Positions 1-7,695 of a stretch of DNA of 21,656 nt are shown in pieces. Origin of the DNA: Pseudomonadota bacterium (lineage in GTDB: Bacteria > Pseudomonadota > Gammaproteobacteria > Steroidobacterales > Steroidobacteraceae); NCBI GenBank assembly GCA_023391335.1, contig JAEWBG010000090.1, positions 1-21,656 of the forward strand. The letters are read 5' to 3'. The translations under genes were made by a program, and so were the position numbers. Below the pieces are notes generated by a model, which saw nothing but the letters and a program-made list of their open reading frames with translations, was not told the origin of the DNA and searched no databases. How positions within the stretch are numbered: position 1 is the first letter of the stretch; each line of letters opens with the position of its first letter.

Positions 1-62
1 TTCCTGTTGAGCAGGGGGCGCGGGCTGCACGCCAGCGCAACTCGGTTTTTAAACTTCGCGGC

Positions 63-434
63 TCACTCTGCGCTCGGCGCAAACACTCGCAACCGATGCC
101 CGTCCGGGTCCAGTGCCACGAATGTGAATCCAAAATCCATCTGGGTGGGTGCCTGCGCCACCCGAAGTTTACGAGCGCCCCATTCTTTATATAGGTCGTG
201 CACCTTCTGAGCATCGTCCACCGGAAACGCCAGTTCTCCCGCGCCAGGTGCACCGGTCATCGCGGGCGCGACGGTATGACGCGACCAAAGTCCGAGCTTG
301 AGGCCGCTGCGCAACACGAAGAGCGCGAACGTCGGCGACAATTCGACTGGCTTACAGCCCAGAAGCGTTGAATAGAGCTCGGCGCTGAGCTGAGGATTGT
401 CGACGTACAGAAGGATGTAGATTGGTTCGACCAT
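63..434 (-). CDS. VOC-fold (glyoxalase/bleomycin-resistance superfamily) protein
   Basis: A 123-residue protein the size of a single VOC domain made of two beta-alpha-beta-beta-beta modules. It opens with a beta strand (EPIYILLYVDNP) and a helix that would carry the SAELYSTLLG motif. It ends with the family's common DPDGHRLRVF strand. Similar small VOC proteins are metal-dependent lyases, dioxygenases or binding/resistance proteins, but substrate and metal use cannot be read from this sequence, so no reaction is assigned. The ATG at 434 has a GGAG Shine-Dalgarno sequence 8 nt upstream. It lies 69 nt downstream of a WYL-type regulator in the same direction, a common pairing that suggests local control. 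The gap holds a CTGNCAG repeat that could be the operator. Confidence 0.85.
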   Translation of the reverse strand: MVEPIYILLYVDNPQLSAELYSTLLGCKPVELSPTFALFVLRSGLKLGLWSRHTVAPAMTGAPGAGELAFPVDDAQKVHDLYKEWGARKLRVAQAPTQMDFGFTFVALDPDGHRLRVFAPSAE

Positions 435-477
435 GACAGCGTCTCCAGTGATGAGAGCGCCATCCTAAGACTGGGTA

Positions 478-494
478 CTGTCAGAAACTGGCAG
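478..494. promoter_or_regulatory. Candidate operator: CTGTCAG-AAA-CTGGCAG
   Basis: Two CTGNCAG half-sites start exactly 10 bp apart, one helical turn, and each is itself nearly palindromic. The pair lies in the 69-bp gap between the WYL regulator and the VOC gene, about 45-60 bp upstream of the VOC start codon. A TAGGAT hexamer reading leftward (rc of about 460-470) could be the -10 of the VOC promoter. Position and symmetry suggest the binding site of the adjacent regulator. This is inference. A weak hairpin is the alternative. Confidence 0.4.
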
Positions 495-503
495 GAGCGT
501 TAG

Positions 504-1202
504 CTATCCCGAACCCCCTTCCGATTTGCGCCACTCATTTAAGAGTGCGCGTCGACGCCGTGGTAGCGGTTCGTGCAGTTCAGTGAACGTCTCGATTCTA
601 TCGACGCGGAAGTGGCGAAACGCGGCTCTCAGCTCGCACCAGGCAACTAAGACTCGCACGTCATCGAAGAAACCGATGGCGATCGGCCACAGCACGCGCT
701 CCTTCACGGGCTGATTCTCCGAGCTGGCATAGGCGATCCGGACTTTGCGCTCATTACGAATCGCGCGGCGCAGCGATGGTAGCCACTTGTTCGCAACCTC
801 GCGCGCAGGCGAATGCTTTCCCGGACCAACCAACATTCCGGAGCTTTGCAGCGAATCGCGGAGCTCCGCGGGCAGCACCGACTCGATCTTTGCAAGGGCA
901 TCATTCGCTGCGAGAGCAAGGCGTTCGTCGCCCCGATCCGCAACCCAACGCGTACCCAGGATCAGGGCTTCGAGTTCTTCTTCGCGAAACATCAGCGGCG
1001 GCAAAGTGAAACCGGGTTTGAGTCGATAGCCAACTCCGGCTGCACCTTCGATGTTCGCTCCCTGCTGCTGTAGCGTGGCAATGTCGCGATACAAACTGCG
1101 GATGCTGATCCCCAGCTCTGTGGCTAGAAATTCTGCGGTCACCGGCCGACGATGACGTCGCAGAATCTGCAGCAATTCGAACAGCCGTTGCGTCCGTGTC
1201 AT
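504..1202 (-). CDS. YafY-like transcriptional regulator, HTH + WYL domain
   Basis: A 232-residue cytosolic DNA-binding regulator. Residues 1-56 form a DeoR/HTH_11-type winged helix (TRTQRLFELLQILRRHRRPV then the recognition segment ISIRSLYRDIATLQ). A linker precedes a C-terminal WYL domain around residues 130-215, seen in GFFDDVRVLVAWCELR followed by FRHFRVDRIETF. WYL domains are thought to sense ligands such as nucleotides, but the ligand here is unknown. I chose the internal ATG at 1202 over the longest ORF start at 1334. It gives the normal family N terminus, and the longer form would run 107 nt into the upstream gene. The gap to that gene is 25 nt, so co-transcription is likely. The neighbouring VOC gene is the probable target. 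Confidence 0.88.
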   Translation of the reverse strand: MTRTQRLFELLQILRRHRRPVTAEFLATELGISIRSLYRDIATLQQQGANIEGAAGVGYRLKPGFTLPPLMFREEELEALILGTRWVADRGDERLALAANDALAKIESVLPAELRDSLQSSGMLVGPGKHSPAREVANKWLPSLRRAIRNERKVRIAYASSENQPVKERVLWPIAIGFFDDVRVLVAWCELRAAFRHFRVDRIETFTELHEPLPRRRRALLNEWRKSEGGSG

Positions 1203-1227
1203 GCGTTCCGAAAGGTCCGGCCTCGGC

Positions 1228-2913
1228 TCACACCAGCGATGCGCCGCGCGGCACGCGTACCACCACGGTGCCGGCGATCTTGTCATGCCACGCCTGTTTC
1301 TCTGGATCGAATGCGATCCAGAAGAACCCGACAAACACGAATGCCAGTGAGAGGAAGCAACTCAGTGCGCGCACGATTGCGGTCGACCAGTCGATGGGGC
1401 GGCCATCAAGGCGCGCCAGACGCAAGTGGCAGATCGTACCGCCCACCGTGGTGCCTTTGAGCTTCCACATGATCGCCGCATAGGTTGCAAGAAGTAACAG
1501 GAAGCCGTCGTTGATGCTGGCCAGGTGCGCGATCACGGCGATGAGCACTGTGTCGATAAACAGAGCGCCCATGCGAATCCAGAAGTTCGCTCGAGGCAAG
1601 GCAGCGGTCGGTTGAGCGAGATCCGCTGGAGCACCTTCGGGTCGCGGTGTGCTTGCGTCGGCGGTCGTGCCGCTGATGGCAGCACTATCGATGGCAGCGC
1701 CATCGGTCGATGCGTGACCTCCATCTGCGGGTGTCTGCGCTGCTTTGCGTGCCTGCGTCGCGAGAATGATCGTGTAGAGCACGACGCCCAGACCCAAGAT
1801 GCCGAACACCTTGAACGCAATGAATCCAAGCACAGGGATGCAGTAGAGGACCATTGCGATTAGGCCGCCGACTACTGTTGCCGCCGCGATGTGCGACATG
1901 GGTCCGGCAGGCACGTAGCGAGTCAATCGCTTGCCGATTGCCGCGAACACGACCGCTTTGCCGAACAGCATGCCGCAGAACATTGCGAACGCGATGAACG
2001 GAATGAGTGGAATGCCAACGACTGTCACGGTCAGCAGTACGAATAGGAAGGGAGTAAGCAGGATGCTCAAGAACGCAATGCCGAACGAAGCGCCGGGCCT
2101 CGTCTCGAGCGTTTGCACGCACTCTTCCACGCGACGTTCGAACATCAGTGCAAGCAGTGCGTAGAACACCAGGAACACGAATGCAACCGTCCAGGCCCAA
2201 CCCAAGCCGGGCGCGAAGGCCAGTGGCCGCAGCAGGACGAGACACTTCTCGATCCATACGCGCACGCCGGTGGCTTTCCCGAATACGCCGAAGCTGACTT
2301 CGTTCGGTTGATGGCGCAATACAGCGCTCGGTGCGCGTTTGATTTCGCCGCCGACGATCGTGACATCACCGTCCACTATGGCATTCGGCCCGAGCTCCAA
2401 ATCGCCGAACACGGCGACGGCATCGCCTTTGACGTGACTGTCGATGTACGTGCTGCCGAACACGGCGACGGCATCTTCGCCGACGGAACCGGTGACGCGA
2501 GTGTCTCCGAACACGGAGACGACGCTTTCGCTTACGGTGCCAGCACTGGTCGCCGAGCCCAGTACCGCGACCACCGCAGTTGCCGACTCATCTGCTCCTA
2601 GTGAGACGTTGCTACCAATGTGAACACGAGCGTTGTCGTGATCGCCGTGGGCATTGTCGTTCGAGCTATCGTCGTTCGAATCGGAATCGTTGACTTCGAT
2701 GTCGACGGCTGCATGGTTCGTGTCATCTGATGCTGACGCGGAGTGGTCGGTATCGACTTCCAATTTCGGTGCCGCCGTTTGCTCCTGCGGTTGATCCGCA
2801 GTGGGCTGCGTTGGAACGTCGCCGGTCGATGGCTGAGTGGCCCCCGTTGCAAGAGGTAGCCACATGCTCGCGATGATCGCGCAGAGCAAGAGGCGTGGGA
2901 AACGAGTGTTCAT
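1228..2913 (-). CDS. Exported beta-repeat protein fused to membrane region and RDD domain
   Basis: A 561-residue envelope protein with four parts. (1) Signal peptide, about 1-25 (LLLCAIIASMWLPLATGA). (2) A very acidic Asp/Asn/His-rich linker, about 50-96. (3) A beta-repeat stretch, about 97-215, in which VAVLGSA, VVSVFGD, AVAVFGS and AVAVFGD recur about every 16-19 residues, resembling a polymer-forming beta-helix of the bactofilin kind. (4) Several TM segments, about 238-260, 277-325 and 340-386, then an Ala/Thr-rich linker and a C-terminal RDD domain, about 440-555. The RDD domain shows the Arg/Arg/Asp pattern (R441, R447, D454) and ends HDKIAGTVVVR. RDD proteins are implicated in ion transport in some bacteria, but the role here is unknown. 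AAGG lies 7 nt before the ATG. It is 31 nt downstream of the putative anti-sigma gene, so it may belong to the sigma regulon. Confidence 0.8.
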   Translation of the reverse strand: MNTRFPRLLLCAIIASMWLPLATGATQPSTGDVPTQPTADQPQEQTAAPKLEVDTDHSASASDDTNHAAVDIEVNDSDSNDDSSNDNAHGDHDNARVHIGSNVSLGADESATAVVAVLGSATSAGTVSESVVSVFGDTRVTGSVGEDAVAVFGSTYIDSHVKGDAVAVFGDLELGPNAIVDGDVTIVGGEIKRAPSAVLRHQPNEVSFGVFGKATGVRVWIEKCLVLLRPLAFAPGLGWAWTVAFVFLVFYALLALMFERRVEECVQTLETRPGASFGIAFLSILLTPFLFVLLTVTVVGIPLIPFIAFAMFCGMLFGKAVVFAAIGKRLTRYVPAGPMSHIAAATVVGGLIAMVLYCIPVLGFIAFKVFGILGLGVVLYTIILATQARKAAQTPADGGHASTDGAAIDSAAISGTTADASTPRPEGAPADLAQPTAALPRANFWIRMGALFIDTVLIAVIAHLASINDGFLLLLATYAAIMWKLKGTTVGGTICHLRLARLDGRPIDWSTAIVRALSCFLSLAFVFVGFFWIAFDPEKQAWHDKIAGTVVVRVPRGASLV

Positions 2914-2944
2914 GTAAGCACCTTAAGCGAATGTTTCGCCTGTA

Positions 2945-3376
2945 TTAGCGCGCGTGATACAGCGTGCGATACGCGGCCATGCCAATTCCGAAAATCATGA
3001 TGTACGCGGAAGCGATAACGACGAGTCCGCCATACAGCCAAAGCGGGGGCACTCGCTCGATGAGGGCCGTCGTCGAGTGCGCGAGCGGATGAATCCAGTC
3101 CGTTGCGTTGGCGATGAGCGACGAAAGCGAATTGAAGCCGTTGCCAACCCAATCGCCGAGCAGCATCGCGAACCGGATGAGTGCAACCGACATAAGCGCA
3201 AAACCAACGCGCGCGGCAATCGGCCAACGCGCAAAGCCGCTTTGCCACCATGCGCGCGCCATACGCTGCTCGATCGCGGCAAGAACGTTTGCCTCAAGGC
3301 TCTCCGGCGCACGCCGCGGCGGTTGCTTGCGCAGCGTCTTGTCGATCAGGGCTTCGAGTTGCTGATGTTTGTCCAT
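2945..3376 (-). CDS. Small two-TM protein, putative anti-sigma factor
   Basis: A 143-residue protein with a charged cytoplasmic N terminus (about 1-50, MDKHQQLEALIDKTLRK onward) and two hydrophobic spans at about 52-74 and 112-136. It starts 4 nt after the sigma-factor stop codon. Its ATG at 3376 is preceded by GGAG (3384-3387) inside the end of the sigma gene, 7 nt away, which implies translational coupling. Position, size and topology fit a membrane anti-sigma factor that would hold the ECF sigma factor. There is no zinc HxxxCxxC motif, and I cannot assign a known family from sequence alone. The longer ORF from 3520 would overlap the sigma gene by about 140 nt and was rejected. The role is inferred from context. 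Confidence 0.72.
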   Translation of the reverse strand: MDKHQQLEALIDKTLRKQPPRRAPESLEANVLAAIEQRMARAWWQSGFARWPIAARVGFALMSVALIRFAMLLGDWVGNGFNSLSSLIANATDWIHPLAHSTTALIERVPPLWLYGGLVVIASAYIMIFGIGMAAYRTLYHAR

Positions 3377-3380
3377 CAAC

Positions 3381-3953
3381 TTACTCCGCAGAAATCTCGG
3401 TGAGTTCATCGCGCGAAAGCACCTTCGCCAAGGCGAGCCGTCCGCGCAGGATGTCGGTCTTGATCTTGCCGAGAGAGACACGCAATTGAGCGGCGATCTC
3501 GTCGTACGGCAGTTCTTCAAAATGGAACAGCACCAGCGGCACGCGCTGATGCTCCGGCAGATTTTTGAGCGCCATCTCGATGCGTTCGGCGCGCTCTTCT
3601 TCGGTCAGATCGGCGAGCAAGGTATCGGGAATCGGAAACTCCGGCTCCGGGGTTTCCTCTTCGTCGGCTGAGCTTTTCATGTCGGAGAAGAAGCGCCAGC
3701 GCTTGCGATACCGCGAGAGGTGATTCAACGAGAGATTCGTTGCAACCTTCTTCAGCCATCCGCCGGCGGTCGTGCTTCCGCGCAGCTGATCGAAATGCTC
3801 AAACGCCTTCAAAAAGACTTCCTGGGCGATGTCTTGCGCTTGAGCATCGTTTGCGACGATGCGTGCTGCGGTAGAGAAAACCATGTCTTGATAAGCACGC
3901 ATAAAGCTTGCGAATTCGTCCCGGCCCGCCGTTTCTGAAGATTGCCTTGCCAC
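3381..3953 (-). CDS. ECF-family RNA polymerase sigma factor (sigma-70, RpoE-like)
   Basis: A 190-residue alternative sigma factor. Region 2 (about 13-85) contains FASFMRAYQDMVFSTAARIV, the -10 recognition and core-binding segment DIAQEVFLKAFEHF, and GWLKKVATNLSLNHL. Region 4 (about 125-178) contains LPEHQRVPLVLFHFEELPYDEIAAQL and the recognition helix SLGKIKTDILRGRLAL. An acidic EEETPEPEFP linker separates them. The start is uncertain. The GTG at 3953 gives the usual ECF length and N terminus (M-ARQSSETAGRDEF) but lacks a clear Shine-Dalgarno. The ORF extends to an ATG at 4160, but that extension looks like untranslated leader and also lacks an RBS. It heads a probable operon with the two genes downstream. 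A GCAACTT-type -35 lies just upstream (3973-4001), hinting at autoregulation. Confidence 0.88.
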   Translation of the reverse strand: MARQSSETAGRDEFASFMRAYQDMVFSTAARIVANDAQAQDIAQEVFLKAFEHFDQLRGSTTAGGWLKKVATNLSLNHLSRYRKRWRFFSDMKSSADEEETPEPEFPIPDTLLADLTEEERAERIEMALKNLPEHQRVPLVLFHFEELPYDEIAAQLRVSLGKIKTDILRGRLALAKVLSRDELTEISAE

Positions 3954-3972
3954 AGAAGTTGACTGCTTTAGC

Positions 3973-4001
3973 TCGAGAACACGGCTAGGTCCGGAAAGTT
4001 G
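3973..4001 (-). promoter_or_regulatory. Candidate ECF-type promoter of the sigma operon
   Basis: Reading leftward, CAACTT (rc of 3996-4001) is followed by a 17-nt spacer and TCTCGA (rc of 3973-3978). ECF promoters of the RpoE group typically carry an AACTT -35 core. Transcription would start near 3966, about 12 nt before the GTG at 3953, consistent with an autoregulated gene and a short leader. It is inferred from eye-matched motifs only, and the -10 match is modest. Confidence 0.3.
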
Positions 4002-4178
4002 CAAGCTCGCCCAGGGGCGGGTACGAATCGGTGCATGATATTGAAAATTATCGCTTTGTGGCTTCAGGATGTGTCCCGCTGGCGGCCTGTGTAAGGGGCC
4101 ATGATTCGCCCGAAAGGCGCCAGACACTCGCCAGAATCCTGCGCGACAGTGGCGCGCCATAAGAAATAGGAGAACAGG

Positions 4179-5948
4179 ATGGAACAGCAGCCCAGCTCTA
4201 CCGAACGCAACTATGTCTTACCGGTAATTCTGATTGCCGCAGTCCTGCAAGGGTGGGCTTTGTACGCCCTCCACTGGGCGCTCGAAAATCAAGTGTGGCC
4301 AGCGACCGGGCCTGGGTGGCTGTTCGCGTGTTACGCGGCCGCCGCCTTCGTGCCCCTCACAGCGCAAGTCTTAGCAAGTCAAACGCCGCAGCGGCTAACG
4401 TGGATTGTCGTCGCGACGGTGTTCCTGGCATTCGGCTATTTCGGTTGGCACCAAGGCTCTTGGGTTAGTGACCCCAGCCAGGCGCCCTTTTCGCAACCCC
4501 AGAGCGGATTCTTGTTGGCATTCATTTTGGGACTGATCTGGCTCATGAGCCTGCCGTTCGTTCAAGTCAGGCTCGTCACCGGACGTTGGCAGCCCGAATA
4601 CTCGCTGCTGTTTGCGACCGCCTGGCGTAACAAACTGATGCTGGCGGAGGCCGCGCTCTTCACCGGGCTGTTCTGGCTTTTGCTAGTGCTGTGGCAAGCG
4701 TTGTTTCACATGCTCGGCATCGGCTTCTTTCGCGAACTGTTCGCAAAGCCGATCTTTATCTATCCCGTCACGTCCGTTGTGTTTGGAATCGCGCTGCATC
4801 TGATTGGCTCTGTCGAACGGCTCACCAACGTCTTGCTCGAGCAGCTCCTGAACGTATTGAAGTGGCTTGCAATCGTTGCGGGTGTGCTCCTGATCGCCTT
4901 CACGATTCCATTGCTCTTCAAGCTGCCAGGGATGATCAGTTCTCAGGATCGGCCGATCAGCGCCGCATGGCTGCTGTGGCTGCTCGCATTTTTGGTTTTG
5001 CTCATCAATGCCGCTTATCGCGATGGCACCGTTGCACAGCCGTATCCGCGTGCTATCGGTCTCGCTCTGCGTTGCGCAATTCCGCTCACGATCGTTATTG
5101 CGCTCACAGCGCTATATGCAGTCGCTATCCGCATCAATCGATATGGCTTCACAGTCGATCGCGTGTGGGCATGTGTCGTTGCGTTGGTCGGGGTCGCCTA
5201 TGCAATCGGCTATTCGGCCGCAGTTCGCAGCAAGCACGCCTGGATGTCCGGCATCGCAAGGGTCAACGTGGGAGTGGCTCTGGCCTTGATTGCGGTGTTA
5301 ATGCTCACGCTCACGCCGGTGCTGTCTCCGTACCGGCTCGCTGCCAATAGTCAGTTCCATTTGGCCAAGGCTCATCAACAAACTGCCACGCAGAACGCGT
5401 TCGGCACGCCGCTGCAGTACCTGCGCTTCGATGCCGGGCGTTACGGAGTCGAGCGGCTTCGCGAACTCGCGAACTCTAAAGAAGCGGCTCTTGCGGAACT
5501 CGCGGCACAAGCGCAACGGTTCTTGAACTCGAAGGATCGATGGGCGAGTGCTTCGGAACACAGAGAAAACGCCTTGGCGAATCTCAAGGTGTATCCCGCC
5601 GGGCTATCTGTGGACGAGGCACTGCTAAAGAAGCTGCATGATGAATTGGCGACGGACTCGGGACCTCGCGCTTACGTGCTAGGCACTGCGCAGCAACCGT
5701 TCGGACTGTTCATCGACCTGAATGGCGATGACGCGCCCGAGTTTGTTCTCATCAACGAGACGCAAGCGGTAATGTACAAAAAGCAGGCAGAGGGGTGGAC
5801 GTTCGGTGGAATGCTGTTGCCAGTGAACTACCAAGCCAAGTTCGATCTTCCCGCGCAGCTTGAATCCGGCGAGTTCGGTGCCGAAGTACCGCGTTGGCGC
5901 GAGCTGCGCATTGGAGAGCGGCGCTTCCGGCTGCAAGGAGAACAGTGA
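4179..5948 (+). CDS. DUF4153 family integral membrane protein
   Basis: A 589-residue inner-membrane protein. Residues about 12-375 carry some ten or more hydrophobic spans, for example VLPVILIAAVLQGWALYAL, FLLAFILGLIWLMSLPF and VALALIAVLMLTLTPVL. They are followed by a soluble C-terminal region (about 390-589) beginning FGTPLQYLRFDAGRYGVERL, the kind of tail found in DUF4153 proteins. The length fits that family, whose function is not established. The ATG is well supported by AGGAG at 4168-4172. The gene diverges from the sigma operon across about 225 bp, so the two could share a control region. There is no recognisable enzymatic motif. Confidence 0.82.
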   Translation: MEQQPSSTERNYVLPVILIAAVLQGWALYALHWALENQVWPATGPGWLFACYAAAAFVPLTAQVLASQTPQRLTWIVVATVFLAFGYFGWHQGSWVSDPSQAPFSQPQSGFLLAFILGLIWLMSLPFVQVRLVTGRWQPEYSLLFATAWRNKLMLAEAALFTGLFWLLLVLWQALFHMLGIGFFRELFAKPIFIYPVTSVVFGIALHLIGSVERLTNVLLEQLLNVLKWLAIVAGVLLIAFTIPLLFKLPGMISSQDRPISAAWLLWLLAFLVLLINAAYRDGTVAQPYPRAIGLALRCAIPLTIVIALTALYAVAIRINRYGFTVDRVWACVVALVGVAYAIGYSAAVRSKHAWMSGIARVNVGVALALIAVLMLTLTPVLSPYRLAANSQFHLAKAHQQTATQNAFGTPLQYLRFDAGRYGVERLRELANSKEAALAELAAQAQRFLNSKDRWASASEHRENALANLKVYPAGLSVDEALLKKLHDELATDSGPRAYVLGTAQQPFGLFIDLNGDDAPEFVLINETQAVMYKKQAEGWTFGGMLLPVNYQAKFDLPAQLESGEFGAEVPRWRELRIGERRFRLQGEQ

Positions 5949-6003
5949 AACACGAGCGTGCCTGAACGGATGGCGAACTCGCTTGGGCATAAGTACGCCA
6001 ATC

Positions 6004-6022
6004 ATTAGGCGGTGCCCCTAAT
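6004..6022. other. Perfect dyad ATTAGG-N7-CCTAAT
   Basis: A perfect 6-bp inverted repeat with a 7-bp centre, 55 bp after the DUF4153 stop and about 300 bp before the efflux adaptor. It could be an operator or a weak 3' hairpin. No U-tract follows. This and the next two sites are the only structure I could find in the 376-bp gap (5949-6324). I see no convincing gene in that gap. Confidence 0.25.
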
Positions 6023-6072
6023 TTGCATTCGGGTGCCACTTCAAGCCCGCATTTTTCTGTACCGAAGGGACC

Positions 6073-6100
6073 TTCCGTGTTCACGGCGGAAGAGTAGAAT
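6073..6100 (+). promoter_or_regulatory. Weak sigma-70-like promoter upstream of the efflux genes
   Basis: TTCCGT (6073-6078), a 16-bp spacer, then TAGAAT (6095-6100), a good -10 match with a poor -35. Transcription from here would give a leader of about 218 nt before the adaptor ATG, running through the terminator-like hairpin at 6135-6167. Inference from consensus only. Confidence 0.25.
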
Positions 6101-6134
6101 CCGCGCCCGTCGCATTGCCGCCGGAATCAGGGAT

Positions 6135-6167
6135 GGCTGCACCGCAGCCCGCGGTCGCATTTTTTTC
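6135..6167 (+). terminator. Terminator-like hairpin(s) followed by T7
   Basis: Two overlapping stems cannot form together: GGCTGC-ACC-GCAGCC (6135-6149) and ACCGC-AGCCC-GCGGT (6141-6155). The second is followed within 5 nt by a run of seven T (6160-6166). It may end the DUF4153 transcript, or attenuate transcription into the efflux genes if the promoter at 6073-6100 is real. No folding energy was computed. Confidence 0.35.
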
Positions 6168-6324
6168 CTCTAACGCCGTAACCTTTTCGACCTCTATACC
6201 GTCCAAGCATCCATTGCGGCGGCACGCTTTCGCATTCGCTCAACCGGCGCTTGGGATTGTATGCAGAAGCGGCGCTGCTCACCTCGACTGACGAACTGTT
6301 GTGAACACACCAAGGCAGCCTACG

Positions 6325-7590
6325 ATGGCGAATCAACACACCAATCCCGCTGTGCTGAGCACGGAAGAGGACAGCGGTGCAGATCGCTCCAACCGCATTG
6401 CAACGTTCCCTACGCGCAATGCGCACGAAGCCCCTATCGACTCGCCGAACGCGCCCGTGCGCAGCAGAGGGAAGCTGATCGGAATCGTTGTTGCATTAGT
6501 TGCGGCGGTGGTGATCGGCTGGTTTGTGATGAATAAGCCGGCTGCTCAGCCGACGCCAACGTCAGCAGAAGCTCAAGCTATCGAACTCGCGTCGATCGAT
6601 CTCGCGTCAGTCGAGTTGCGCGCGTTGTCGCGATCGCTGCCTTTGTCAGGTTCCATCGCGCCCGTTGTACAAGCCACGGTGAAAGCGAAAGTGAGCGGAC
6701 AGGTCGAAGCCATGACGGTGCGCGAAGGTCAGGACGTCGCCGAAGGCGATGTCATCGCACGTATCGAAACCGACAACCTGCAGGCCGAATACGATCGCGA
6801 AATGGCTGCCGTGGACAAAGCCCGCGCGGACCTGCAGCTTGCGACGCTGAATCGCGATAAGAACCGCACGTTGCTCGAGCAACATTACATTTCGCAGAAC
6901 ACCTTCGATTCCACTGAGAGTGCCTGGGCGGGAAGCGTCGCACAGCTCAAATTGGCCGAGGCGCAAGCGCGGCTGGCAAAGATTGCACTCGATGATGCGG
7001 TCATTCGTGCGCCGTTTGCGGGAACGATCGCGCGTCGCCTAGTTCAACCTGGCGAGAAAGTATCGCCGGACTCTTCGGTCGTGACGTTAGTCGATCTACG
7101 CCAGATGCTATTGGAGGCAGCGGTCCCTGCGAGCGAGATTCCGTCCGTGCGTACGGGCCAAACGGCCCGCTTCAAAGTGGGCGGGTTCGGCGATCGCACG
7201 TTCGAGGGCAAGGTGCAACGCATCAACCCGATCACTGCTGAAGGTTCACGAGCCATCACCATCTACGTTGCTGTGCCGAATCAAGATCGCGCTTTGAAGG
7301 GTGGCATGTTCGCCCAAGGAGAGTTGACGCTCGAAGCCACCGATCCGGTCCTGTCAGTTCCGCGCGCCGCAGTCCACGAGGAAGCAGGCGTGCCATTTGT
7401 ATACACGTTCGCTGCGGGAAAGATTAATCGCGTACCCGTGAAGCTCGGCTTACAGGCCGATGGTGCAACGTACGTGCAGATTGTCGATGGGCTCGAGCAG
7501 GGCCAACGTGTGATCACTGCCGATATCGGCGATCGCAAATCCGGCACCGAAGCGAAAGTGAGGGGAGATGGAAAGGTGACTAGCGGATAG
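6325..7590 (+). CDS. RND efflux periplasmic adaptor (membrane fusion protein)
   Basis: A 421-residue HlyD/AcrA-type adaptor linking an RND pump to an outer-membrane channel. It has a cytoplasmic tail (1-49), one N-terminal TM anchor (about 51-69, LIGIVVALVAAVVIGWFVM), a lipoyl/barrel-sandwich half (PVVQATVKAKVSGQVEAMTVREGQDVAEGDVIARIE), an alpha-helical hairpin and the second lipoyl half (IRAPFAGTIARRLVQPGEKV). A beta-barrel and a membrane-proximal domain ending in IVDGLEQGQRVITADIG follow. It is anchored by a TM helix rather than a lipoprotein Cys. I chose the ATG at 6325, with AAGG 9 nt upstream. A GTG at 6301 would add eight residues but has no RBS. Its partner pump starts 105 bp downstream. 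Substrates are not inferable. Confidence 0.9.
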   Translation: MANQHTNPAVLSTEEDSGADRSNRIATFPTRNAHEAPIDSPNAPVRSRGKLIGIVVALVAAVVIGWFVMNKPAAQPTPTSAEAQAIELASIDLASVELRALSRSLPLSGSIAPVVQATVKAKVSGQVEAMTVREGQDVAEGDVIARIETDNLQAEYDREMAAVDKARADLQLATLNRDKNRTLLEQHYISQNTFDSTESAWAGSVAQLKLAEAQARLAKIALDDAVIRAPFAGTIARRLVQPGEKVSPDSSVVTLVDLRQMLLEAAVPASEIPSVRTGQTARFKVGGFGDRTFEGKVQRINPITAEGSRAITIYVAVPNQDRALKGGMFAQGELTLEATDPVLSVPRAAVHEEAGVPFVYTFAAGKINRVPVKLGLQADGATYVQIVDGLEQGQRVITADIGDRKSGTEAKVRGDGKVTSG

Positions 7591-7659
7591 CGGAAGGGGG
7601 CTCGCTAGGAGCGTTCTTCTCTCAATCGTAAGTCCGCGGCGCAGCCGCCATTCCGATCC

Positions 7660-7687
7660 AGTCACTAGTCACCAGTCACAAGTCACT
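7660..7687. repeat. Four tandem AGTCACN heptads
   Basis: AGTCAC occurs at 7660, 7667, 7674 and 7681, exactly 7 bp apart, with a variable seventh base (T, C, A, T). It lies between the adaptor and pump genes and ends 8 bp before the pump's start codon. It sits where a Shine-Dalgarno would be expected, and none is visible. Just upstream is a GCGGC-GCA-GCCGC hairpin (7636-7648). It may be a slippage-prone tandem repeat that alters spacing or translation. Confidence 0.8.
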
Positions 7688-7695
7688 TCTTATAT

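Noticed and set aside
6127..6426. 99-codon minus-strand ORF in the gap before the efflux adaptor
   Set aside because: It overlaps the adaptor's 5' end and has no domain or plausible start signal.
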